Source of the DNA: Saccharothrix syringae
GTDB lineage: Bacteria; Actinomycetota; Actinomycetes; Mycobacteriales; Pseudonocardiaceae
Length of the DNA: 64,000 bases
Reading direction: 5' to 3'
Assembly (NCBI RefSeq): GCF_009498035.1
Contig: NZ_CP034550.1
Coordinates: forward strand, 2,976,001 to 3,040,000
This document shows positions 53,306 through 61,465 of this stretch, piece after piece. The notes beneath the pieces were generated by a model that was not told the DNA's origin, ran no database searches, and saw only the letters and a list, made by a program, of their open reading frames with translations. Position 1 is the first letter of the stretch. Each line of letters opens with the position of its first letter. A program made the position numbers and the translations under genes.

Positions 53306-55072
53306 ATGTACCTGTCCGGCAGGCGGACGTCGGCGGGCGTGTTCATTCCGCTGGTGGCGCTGGTGGCGGTCCTCGTGGCGCCCTTGCAGGCGCTACGGGC
53401 CCATGCGGACGACGGAACGACCGACATCCTCGATCACAAGTACGGCCTGTTCGTCCACTACGTGCCCGGCCACACGGTGAACTCCGGCGGCGCGGTCGTC
53501 GACGACCCCAACACTCTGGCGAACAGCTTCGACGCGAACGGGTTCGCCGACGATCTGGCCGCCGCGAAGGTGCGGTACGTCATCTTCACCGCCTGGCACT
53601 CCAAGATGGTGGCCCTGTACCCGAGCCGGAAGATGCTGGACTGGGGCCTGCCCGACCACCGCGTCGACCGCGACCTCATCGCAGACATGATCACCGCGGT
53701 CAAGGCCAAGGGCATCCACGTCCACCTCTACACCCATCCCCGTGACGGCATGGAGTTCGGCGACGCGGACAAGCGCAAGACCGGTTGGGGCACACAGCCT
53801 TCGACGGGCGGGCAGTCCTCGGACCCGGGGCCGGACTTCGACCGCACCCGGTGGAACGATTTCATCAACGACGTCTACCGGGAGTTGATGCAGCGCTACG
53901 GGGCATCGATCGACGGGCTGTACATGGACGAGGGAAGCCCCCGGGGCGACAGCCAGACCGTCGTCGACTACCCACGACTGCGCGACACGATCAAAGGGGT
54001 CAGCCCGGGCGCGGTCCTCATCCAGAACGACTACGGCAACCTGTACGGCCTGGACGTGGGCATGAAGGAGTACTTCGGTCAGGCGGAGTTCGGGCAGACC
54101 AACGGAGACCTGTGGCCCGGCCACGCCGAGCCGGTGGCGGCGACCATGCGGGGAACCGGAACTTCTTGGTGGGCATCGCAGACCGGCGGCTGGGTCAAGT
54201 ACTCGCCAGAGAGCATGTTCCGCTACACCGTCCTGCAGGCGGCCACCGACAGCGCCGGCGGCGGCATGGCCTGGGCGGCCGGCCCCTACGCCGGCGGCGG
54301 CTGGGAACCCGGCGTCATGCCGGCACTGCGGCAAGTCGGTACCTGGATCGACCGGATCAAGGTGTCTGTCGAGGGCACCCGGCCCAGCACCTCCTATCCC
54401 ACCAAGGCCGGGACCCGCATCGCCGACCTGTCCTGGGGCGTAGCGACCAAGTCACCCCACGACCGCACCGAGTACCTCCACGTGCTCAAGCCACCGGCCG
54501 GGCGGACCCTCACCCTCCCGCTACCCCGGGACGGCAAGGTCTTCTCGGCGGCCTCCCTGGTCAAAGACGGCACGCCGGTGATGCTCACCCAGGACATCGG
54601 CCGGGTGAGGCTCACCATTCCGGGAGCCTGGGACGCCAACGACACCGCGATCGAACTGACCGTCTCAGGCCGTTCGGGCCCCGTCGCCCTCTACCGCTGT
54701 TTCAGCCCCGGCACCGGCGATCACCTGGTGACCACCGATTCCGGTTGCGAGGACCCGAGTCGCTACTCGCTGGACGGCCCCGTCGGCTACGCCCATCACG
54801 ACCAGGTCGCGGGCACTGTTGCCCTGTACCGCTGTTTCAGCCCCAGCACCATGCGTCATCTGGTGACCACCGATTCCGGTTGCGAGGACCCGAGTCGCTA
54901 CTTCCTGGAAGGTCCCCTCGGCTACGTCTACCACGACCAGGTCGCGGGCACTGTTCGCCTCTACCGCTGTTTCAGCCCCGGCACCGACGATCACCTGGTC
55001 ACCACTGATCCCGGTTGCGAGGACCCGAGTCGCTACTTCCTGGAAGGTCCCCTCGGCTACATCATCGACTGA
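53306..55072 (+). CDS. Secreted GH29-like (alpha-L-fucosidase-like) protein with three C-terminal repeats
   Basis: 588 residues. Signal peptide to about residue 34 (VALVAVLVAPLQALRAHA then DD). The TIM-barrel domain is like glycoside hydrolase family 29: KYGLFVHYVPG, KVRYVIFTAWHSKMVALYPS, ITAVKAKGIHVHLYTHPRD, and DGLYMDEGSPRGD (about 203-215) at the place of the catalytic Asp, later TRIADLSWGVATKSPHDRTEYLHV as in fucosidase C-terminal domains. Residues about 460-588 are three repeats with the motif YRCFSPGT..HLVTTDSGCE, resembling DUF5648-type modules. The substrate is unproven and several GH29 motifs (the usual F-H-W-G opening) are altered. Ends 51 bp before the convergent RHS gene. Confidence 0.75.
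   Translation: MYLSGRRTSAGVFIPLVALVAVLVAPLQALRAHADDGTTDILDHKYGLFVHYVPGHTVNSGGAVVDDPNTLANSFDANGFADDLAAAKVRYVIFTAWHSKMVALYPSRKMLDWGLPDHRVDRDLIADMITAVKAKGIHVHLYTHPRDGMEFGDADKRKTGWGTQPSTGGQSSDPGPDFDRTRWNDFINDVYRELMQRYGASIDGLYMDEGSPRGDSQTVVDYPRLRDTIKGVSPGAVLIQNDYGNLYGLDVGMKEYFGQAEFGQTNGDLWPGHAEPVAATMRGTGTSWWASQTGGWVKYSPESMFRYTVLQAATDSAGGGMAWAAGPYAGGGWEPGVMPALRQVGTWIDRIKVSVEGTRPSTSYPTKAGTRIADLSWGVATKSPHDRTEYLHVLKPPAGRTLTLPLPRDGKVFSAASLVKDGTPVMLTQDIGRVRLTIPGAWDANDTAIELTVSGRSGPVALYRCFSPGTGDHLVTTDSGCEDPSRYSLDGPVGYAHHDQVAGTVALYRCFSPSTMRHLVTTDSGCEDPSRYFLEGPLGYVYHDQVAGTVRLYRCFSPGTDDHLVTTDPGCEDPSRYFLEGPLGYIID
54683..55072 (+). repeat. Three tandem 135-bp in-frame repeats
   Basis: Units start at 54683, 54818 and 54953, exactly 135 bp (45 codons) apart; the last is cut by the stop codon. 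DNA identity between units is high, pointing to recent duplication. Each unit has two Cys (YRCF and GCED). Confidence 0.9.
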
Positions 55073-55123
55073 ACCAGGCGAACGGGGTGGTCCCGGGCAC
55101 CGCGGTGCCCGGGACCGCGGCCG

Positions 55124-58100
55124 TCAGACCTTCTGCGACCAGTGGTTGTCGTCGAACGACCAGCTCGCCCCGTAGACCATGGCGTCTTTGGACAGCAGGC
55201 TGCCGTCGATCAGGTTGTTCCTGAATTCCATTTTTTCCAGCCCCTGCACCTTGGACATCGCCTGCGTGTACAACCGCGAGGTGCCGGTGAAGGCGCTGCC
55301 CTGGACCCTGGCCGCGACCTTGGCCGTCTGCATGCCTTGACTGATCTTGGTGCCGACGCCGAAGGTGACGATGCCGGCGACCTCCAGGGCGGCCTTGCCC
55401 GTGTCCCCCTCCCGCGCGGCGATCACCGCGTCGACCGCACTCATGCCGGCGACCGCGGCGCCGCAGACCACGCAGCCGAAGAACATCGCCGCCACACCGA
55501 GCCCCAGCTTGAGCGCGCCCCACCCCTTCTCGCCGGGTTTGAACTGCGTTGCGACCTTGCCGGCGGCATCCCAGGCGTTGCCGATGTCGCGCCCGATGCG
55601 CTTCGTGGCCTTCTTGAGCCCGTTCGAGGCGGCCTTCTTGTACCGGTTGAAGGTCTTCTTCACCTTGTTCAGCTTCGGTTGGACGTGCTTCTTGTAGAAG
55701 CGCTTGACCGAGCTCTTGGTGTTCTTGACCACCTTCCTGATCGTCTGCGTGACCTTCTTGACACCGGGGATCTTCTTGACCACGTTCTTGATCACCGGCA
55801 CGGTGACGGAGGCCAGCTTCTCCACGGCGTTGTGGATGATCGGCGTGTACTTCGTGACCCACGTCGTGACCGGCTGGACGACCGTCTTCACGAACGGCTT
55901 GAAGACGACCTTGGTGATCGTCTTGATGCTGAACCCCCACCGGCCGTCCGGGTCGGTGTAGGTGACCGGGCTGTTGTTGGCGTAGGCGTAGCCGTGCAGC
56001 TGCTGCGGGTCCTCGTGGTCGATCACCGGGTCGACGGAGGTGAACCGGCCGGTCGATTGGTCGTACTCCCGCGCCCCGAGGTGCACCAGGCCGGTCGTGG
56101 GGTCGTTGGTCCCGTTGACGAACCCCCGTTCACCCGGCCAGGGCGACGGTGCCGCGCCGCGCACCTCGCCGTACGGCGTGGTCCGCCGTCGCTGCACGGC
56201 CTGGGTCTCCGAGTCGATCGACAGCTGCGCGGTGCCGTGGTGGTCGGCGGTCTGCCAGGTCACCTTCCCGTCCGAGGTGCGGACGGCGACCACGTGCCCG
56301 GAGTGGGTGTAGTAGCGGGTGGCGGACAGGGCGCCGTTGCCGTCCACCCGCACTTCGGTCGCGCCGAGGTACAGGGTGGTCCCGGTCGCGTCGCGGCGGA
56401 TCAGCCGCTCACCGGACGCGTCGTAGAGGAACGACGTGGTCTTGCCGCCCTCGGTCACCTTGGCCAGGTGGCCTTCGGCGTCCCAGTCGAGCACCTGCCC
56501 CTTGCGGGCGGTGGTGTTGCCGACCGCGTCGTAGCCGTACTGGTCCACCTTGTCGCCCGTGGTCACCTTGCGCAGCGCGTGCGGCTGCGGTTGGCCGGGA
56601 GCGGGGTAGGTGTAGTTCGACGTCGTCGACTTGCCGTCCGCGCCGGTCCTGGTCTCGCTCAGCCGGTTGCCGACCTTGTCGAACGTCCAGGACAGGCCGT
56701 ACGGGGCCGGGCCGCCCAGTTCCCCGGACCCGCACACGCCGGACTTCGGCGTGTGCGCGTTCGTGAGCCGGCGCAGGTGGTCGTAGGCGAAGCACTGGGT
56801 GTCGGAGTCGGCCGCGTCGGACATCCGCCTGATGTTCCCGGCCGCGTCGTAGGTGTAGGACAGGTCGGACAGGTAGCTCGCGCTCGAATCGCTCTGCACG
56901 ACCGTGCGGGACAACCGGCGGGTGCCGTCCTCGTACTGGAACGTCTGCTGCACCGCCTTGCCGCCGGTGGACAGCGTCGCGCTCTCGATTTCGCCGTACG
57001 GGGTGTACCTGGTCCCGGTGACGTAGGGGGTCTTGCCGCTCAACGTCGTCGGCAACCCGTAGTTGTCGTACCCGAACGTCAGCGTCTCCTCGGCGAATCC
57101 GGCCACGGCGGGCAGCTTCTGCGTCGCGATCTCGCCGTCGACGGTGTAGGTGCCGGCGAACTGGTACGTGCCGGCGAGCCTGCCCTCGGTCGCCGGGATG
57201 GTGAGCTTCGAGCCGGTGGGCCTGCCCGCCGGGTCGTACCCGGTCACCGCCGAGGTGTACGCCGCGCCGTCCACCCACCGGGTTGAGGTCGCCGGCATGC
57301 CCGGGGCCACCGTGTCGTACGTCCACTCCGCGCGCTTGCGGCCCGACGTCGACCCCTCGTACAACCCGGTCTGCCGGCCGAGGTCGTCGTAGGTGGAGGC
57401 GAGCGTGACGCCGCGGGCGTCCTTGGCGCTGGTCAGCTGGCCGGCCTCGTCGTAGGTGTACTCGGTCAGGCCGCGGTCCGGGTCGAGGCTGCTGGTCTTG
57501 CGGCCGCGCACGTCGTAGGTGTAGCGCCACACGTTCCCGGCCGGGTCGGTGACCGACAGCAGCTGCCCTTCCGGGTCGTAGGTGTAGGTGGTCCGGTCGT
57601 AGTCGCCGGTCGGCGCCTCGCCCTTGTACTGGCGCAGCTCGACCACGTTGCCGTCGGCGTCCAGGATCCTGGTCTCCGGCGTCTCGCCGGTCGGCGGGTC
57701 GACGTCCTGCCGGTCGGGGTTGTTGGTGTAGGTGGTGCGCCACTTCTCGACGCCCCTGACCTTGAAGATCGACACCGTCGGCCGGTCGCTGCCGTCGTAC
57801 TCGGTGACGGTCTGCGAGGTCAGCAGGTCCTCGTCGGGGATCAGGACGTCGTAGCCGGGTGGTGCGTCGTTGAGGTAGGGGCCGTTCTGCTTCACCTCCA
57901 GGCCGCGCGCGTCGTAGACGTGGTCGATGACCGTGCGGCCACCGCCCGGCGCCGGCGCCTGGGTCTGCCGCAGGCGCATGTCGCCGTCGTAGAGCTCGTA
58001 GTCGGTGTCGTAGGAGCCGTCCGGCTGGAGGTCCTTGGTGGTGACCACGCTCGGGCCGTCGTTGCGGAACAGGTAGGCGTGCTCCCGGTCGGCCGGCCGG

Positions 58101-61100
58101 GTGTCCGGGTTCGCCCCCGGCAGCCACTCCTTGAGGACCCGGCCCAGGGCGTCGTAGGTGGTGCGGGAACGCCGGTCGCCGGGCAGGACGACCGAGGTCT
58201 CCTCGCCCCACGCGGGGTCCACCTCGGTGACGGTCCGGTGGCCCAGCGCGTTGGTGACCGCGATGCTCGTCGGCGCGCCGGTCGCCGGCGTGTACGTGGT
58301 CGTGCCCTTGCGGTTCTTGGCGTCGTAGACCTCGATCGGCCGGCCGTAGCCGTCGTGCTTGGCACGGGTCGTCGTCACGTAGGTCGGAGCACCGTCGACC
58401 CAGCCGGAGAGCTCCTCCATGCGGGTGACGTCACCGACGGTCGGCGGCGCGCCGAGGGTGTCGTTGCCGTCGTAGTAGAACCGGTCGTCGTCGATGACGT
58501 TCTCCGGCTTGACCGGCGCGTCGCAGCCGTCGGACACGGTCTGCTTGCGGTACGGCAGCTCCACCAGCGACCCCTGCGCCGCGTAGCTGTAGCGGGTACA
58601 GGTGTCGTCGTCCGCCGTGCTCGTGTCGTTCAGGTCGAACGTCTGCTGGAGCACGCCGCGGGTGTCGTAGGTGTTGTCGCTGCCGGTCTCCCGCCAGGTC
58701 CCGTCGGACAGCAGGTTGGTCTGCCGCGACTTCCTCTCGCCGGTCTGGAACGACTCGGTGGTGCCCCAGGAGGCCCTGCGGGTCGCCGTCGGCCCCTGCA
58801 CCCAGTGGTCGGTGATCGACCGCGACATCACCGCCCCGCCCGCCCCGGTGTAGGTGATCTCCTCCAGCTCGTAGCCGGACAGCGGGTCGCTGTCGCGCCA
58901 GTGGCCGCTCTTCGAGTCGAGGACCTCGACCGACTTCCGGCCGCCCGCCGCGGTCTTGTCGCCGTCCATGCCGCGGTAGTACCGGGTCTCGGTCAGCGAC
59001 TGCCCGCCGGCCGCGTCGCCCTTCTTGACCAGCACCTTCTCGTACCCGCGCCACTGCGACCAGGTCTTGCGCTCGGCCGGGACGAGGCCGTCCTCGTCGT
59101 CGTGCCGCCACGCGGGCGTGCCGCCGTACTCGACGGTGGTCTCCTCCGCGACGACGCCCGTGGTGAGGTCCTTCTCGGTGACGCCGCCGACCACGTACTT
59201 GTGGAACCAGTCGGTGCGTTCCTTCGCCACGCCGTCCGGCGTGTCCGGGCTCCACTTCAGCGGGTGGCACCGCAGCGTGTTGGTGTCGGGCGCGGGCCGC
59301 GTGCCGGTCGGGGCGCAGTTCGGCGGCTGGTAGGTGACGACCACCTGGCCGCCGGAGTCGGTGTTGATCTTCTTCATCCGCCACCAGTTCATCGGCGGCA
59401 CCATGTCGTTGGCGGCGTCCACCCGGTTGTTCAGCTGGATGCCGTCGAACGTGGTCGGCGGCAGCTCGACCGGCGTGCCGGCCAGGCCGGTCTGCCTGAT
59501 CGACGACAGCCACAGGCCGGCCCTGGTGCCGTCACCCGGGCTCGGGAAGGTGTGGGTGAGCTTCCAGGTGTTGACGTCGCGGAACGCCGAACCGGTCCAC
59601 ACCCTGGTGGTGACGCTCTCCAGCCGCTTCTGCGTCCAGAACGTCTGCGAGTGCTTGTTCTTGCAGTTCGTCGTGCTGGAGCACGCCTGGTCCCACGGCG
59701 TGTCCGGCCAGTTCGCGGGCTTGGCCGCGACGCAGTCGGCGGCGGGGGTGCCGGGGATGCACCGGTCCGCGGCCTTGAGCACGACCTGGCCGACCGGTTT
59801 GGTGGTGAAGATCCCGTCCTTGAGCTGGCCGTAGTCGATCCGGGTCAGGTACCCGGCGCGGACGTAGGACGAGACCTTGGTGGCGCTCAGCTCGCGGCCG
59901 TAGTTGTTGGTCTCGGTGTCGTAGAAGTAGCTGATCGTGTTGCCGTGCCGGTCGACCACGTAGTCGAGGTTCCACCGCCACGCCTGCATGCAGGACGAGT
60001 CGGCGAACGCGGTCTTGTGGCACGGCTCGTTCGCGTGGTTGCCGTACACCCGGTTGGTCCACACCGACTCGGTGACCTCCTTGCCGGTGCTCCAGCCGGG
60101 CAGCTGGTTGAGGCCGAAGTAGAACTCCGTGCCGTCGCGGCTGGTGATCTTCCAGTGCTCGCCGTTGTCGTCGGGGTTCTTCCCTCCGGTCAGGCGCTCG
60201 ACCACGGTGCCGTCGTCCTTGCGCGGCCGCCACGTCCTGGTGGCGTCGTCGAGCACCAGCTCGCCGCCCTTGCCGTTGAGCGTGAACGTGGCGTTGTCGG
60301 AGCGCCAGCACGTGTCGCCGGTCTTCGTGGTGTTGTTGGCGTTGCCGTTGTTCACCGGCTTCATGTCCGTCGAGCAGGCGACGTACCGGCGTTCGATGTA
60401 CCCGCCCGGCTCGAAGGAGAAGCCCTCGCCCGCCCAGGACGGCTGGTTGTTGGCCGCCGACGTGCGGCCGTCCATCGAGCCGGACGAGTAGGACAGGTTC
60501 AGCTGGGGCGCCGCGGCGTTCACGTTCGGCGGCACGTCCATCGGGTAGTTCCAGGTGAAGTCGCCGGAGGAGCCGCCGGCGACCCAGGTCGAGGACGGCG
60601 ACAGCGACGACTCCTTGTAGTCGCCGGCGCCCGACGAGTCGCCCGCCATCACGCCGTACAGCCCGGACTTCGCCTCCGGCGCCGCGGTGGCCCGCGCGGT
60701 CAGCCGCCCGGAGCCGTTGTTCCGGGTGGCCAGCGGGGTCGCGCGGCACTCGTCGCGCTCCGGCGTGGTCAGGGCGCACTCCGGCAGCGCCACCAGCCGC
60801 AGGCGGACCGCCCAGTCGCCGCCGTGGGCGTGCGCGAAGCCGGAGTAGTCCACCTCCACCGCCACCGGCCCGGCCTGCCGGACGCCGTCGGCGCGGTTGA
60901 TCCGCAGCACCGGGCCCTCCAGCCGCCGGTCGAGCACCTCGACGCGGACCTTGCCGGGCGCGGCGGCGGCCGTCGACACGTCGCCGTCCACCCGGCCGAC
61001 GAAGACCGGCAGGTCGCCCGCGCGGGTGGTGGCGCCCGCCGCGCGCACCCCGTCCAGCGCCACTTCCGCGACGCCGGCCCCGGGCCACGACACCTCGGGC

Positions 61101-61300
61101 GCCTTCGTCACCGCCGCCGCGTCGGCGGCGTTCGGTTCGGGCGGCACGGCGCGGGCGTCGTGCCCCGGGACGGAGGGTTCGCGGTGCGGCTGGAACGCGG
61201 CGGCGCCCGGTCGGGCGAGCGCGGGTGCGGGCACCACCGCGGTCATCGCCAACGCCAAGCTCACCACGCCGGCCACCAGCCGGCGCGCGGGTCTTCTCAT
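55124..61300 (-). CDS. Giant secreted RHS/YD-repeat protein with variable C-terminal domain
   Basis: 2058 residues. ATG 61300 with GAGGAGG upstream and a signal peptide of about 29 residues (LVAGVVSLALAMTAVVPAPALA). An SpvB-like N-terminal region (LNLSYSSGSMDGRTS, WAGEGFSFEPGGYIERRYVA) is followed by many YD repeats (LSVTDPAGNVWRYTYDVRGR, TEYTYDEAGQLTSAKDARG). The RHS core ends in GAREYDQSTGRFTSVDPV, GYAYANNSPVTYTDPDG. Past it lies a unique 270-residue C-terminus: a Lys-rich segment (KNVVKKIPGVKKVTQTIRKV), a hydrophobic stretch AALKLGLGVAAMFFGCVVCG-like, and the tail SFDDNHWSQKV. Such tips are usually toxins released by RHS shells, but I recognise no toxin family and there is no room downstream for an immunity gene. 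Confidence 0.9.
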   Translation of the reverse strand: MRRPARRLVAGVVSLALAMTAVVPAPALARPGAAAFQPHREPSVPGHDARAVPPEPNAADAAAVTKAPEVSWPGAGVAEVALDGVRAAGATTRAGDLPVFVGRVDGDVSTAAAAPGKVRVEVLDRRLEGPVLRINRADGVRQAGPVAVEVDYSGFAHAHGGDWAVRLRLVALPECALTTPERDECRATPLATRNNGSGRLTARATAAPEAKSGLYGVMAGDSSGAGDYKESSLSPSSTWVAGGSSGDFTWNYPMDVPPNVNAAAPQLNLSYSSGSMDGRTSAANNQPSWAGEGFSFEPGGYIERRYVACSTDMKPVNNGNANNTTKTGDTCWRSDNATFTLNGKGGELVLDDATRTWRPRKDDGTVVERLTGGKNPDDNGEHWKITSRDGTEFYFGLNQLPGWSTGKEVTESVWTNRVYGNHANEPCHKTAFADSSCMQAWRWNLDYVVDRHGNTISYFYDTETNNYGRELSATKVSSYVRAGYLTRIDYGQLKDGIFTTKPVGQVVLKAADRCIPGTPAADCVAAKPANWPDTPWDQACSSTTNCKNKHSQTFWTQKRLESVTTRVWTGSAFRDVNTWKLTHTFPSPGDGTRAGLWLSSIRQTGLAGTPVELPPTTFDGIQLNNRVDAANDMVPPMNWWRMKKINTDSGGQVVVTYQPPNCAPTGTRPAPDTNTLRCHPLKWSPDTPDGVAKERTDWFHKYVVGGVTEKDLTTGVVAEETTVEYGGTPAWRHDDEDGLVPAERKTWSQWRGYEKVLVKKGDAAGGQSLTETRYYRGMDGDKTAAGGRKSVEVLDSKSGHWRDSDPLSGYELEEITYTGAGGAVMSRSITDHWVQGPTATRRASWGTTESFQTGERKSRQTNLLSDGTWRETGSDNTYDTRGVLQQTFDLNDTSTADDDTCTRYSYAAQGSLVELPYRKQTVSDGCDAPVKPENVIDDDRFYYDGNDTLGAPPTVGDVTRMEELSGWVDGAPTYVTTTRAKHDGYGRPIEVYDAKNRKGTTTYTPATGAPTSIAVTNALGHRTVTEVDPAWGEETSVVLPGDRRSRTTYDALGRVLKEWLPGANPDTRPADREHAYLFRNDGPSVVTTKDLQPDGSYDTDYELYDGDMRLRQTQAPAPGGGRTVIDHVYDARGLEVKQNGPYLNDAPPGYDVLIPDEDLLTSQTVTEYDGSDRPTVSIFKVRGVEKWRTTYTNNPDRQDVDPPTGETPETRILDADGNVVELRQYKGEAPTGDYDRTTYTYDPEGQLLSVTDPAGNVWRYTYDVRGRKTSSLDPDRGLTEYTYDEAGQLTSAKDARGVTLASTYDDLGRQTGLYEGSTSGRKRAEWTYDTVAPGMPATSTRWVDGAAYTSAVTGYDPAGRPTGSKLTIPATEGRLAGTYQFAGTYTVDGEIATQKLPAVAGFAEETLTFGYDNYGLPTTLSGKTPYVTGTRYTPYGEIESATLSTGGKAVQQTFQYEDGTRRLSRTVVQSDSSASYLSDLSYTYDAAGNIRRMSDAADSDTQCFAYDHLRRLTNAHTPKSGVCGSGELGGPAPYGLSWTFDKVGNRLSETRTGADGKSTTSNYTYPAPGQPQPHALRKVTTGDKVDQYGYDAVGNTTARKGQVLDWDAEGHLAKVTEGGKTTSFLYDASGERLIRRDATGTTLYLGATEVRVDGNGALSATRYYTHSGHVVAVRTSDGKVTWQTADHHGTAQLSIDSETQAVQRRRTTPYGEVRGAAPSPWPGERGFVNGTNDPTTGLVHLGAREYDQSTGRFTSVDPVIDHEDPQQLHGYAYANNSPVTYTDPDGRWGFSIKTITKVVFKPFVKTVVQPVTTWVTKYTPIIHNAVEKLASVTVPVIKNVVKKIPGVKKVTQTIRKVVKNTKSSVKRFYKKHVQPKLNKVKKTFNRYKKAASNGLKKATKRIGRDIGNAWDAAGKVATQFKPGEKGWGALKLGLGVAAMFFGCVVCGAAVAGMSAVDAVIAAREGDTGKAALEVAGIVTFGVGTKISQGMQTAKVAARVQGSAFTGTSRLYTQAMSKVQGLEKMEFRNNLIDGSLLSKDAMVYGASWSFDDNHWSQKV

Positions 61301-61465
61301 CAGTCGCCTCCTCGGCGTCGAAACGCGGAACCGAAAGCACAGCGACGGCCGAGATTAGGAACGGGCGTTTTCGCCGCGACAGCGTTTCAGCACTGCTGGA
61401 AACGCTTTCCGCCGCACGGCGCGCCCTCCTAGCGTGCACCCGGTCCCTTCCGCCTAGGAGCGCTG
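61301..61465. promoter_or_regulatory. Divergent promoter region with a cluster of GAAACGC half-sites
   Basis: GAAACGC at 61320-61326, a GCGTTTT variant near 61366, GCGTTTC at 61382-61388 and GAAACGC at 61399-61405. The last two form an inverted repeat with perfect 8-bp arms (61381-61406). Reading rightward, CCTAGCGT at about 61428-61435 is a plausible -10. It serves the RHS gene and the divergent secreted protein gene. Confidence 0.55.

Noticed and set aside
54683..55072. CRISPR-like array
   Set aside because: Three regular 135-bp units are in-frame protein repeats with no spacer structure. No CRISPR array was seen anywhere in the window.
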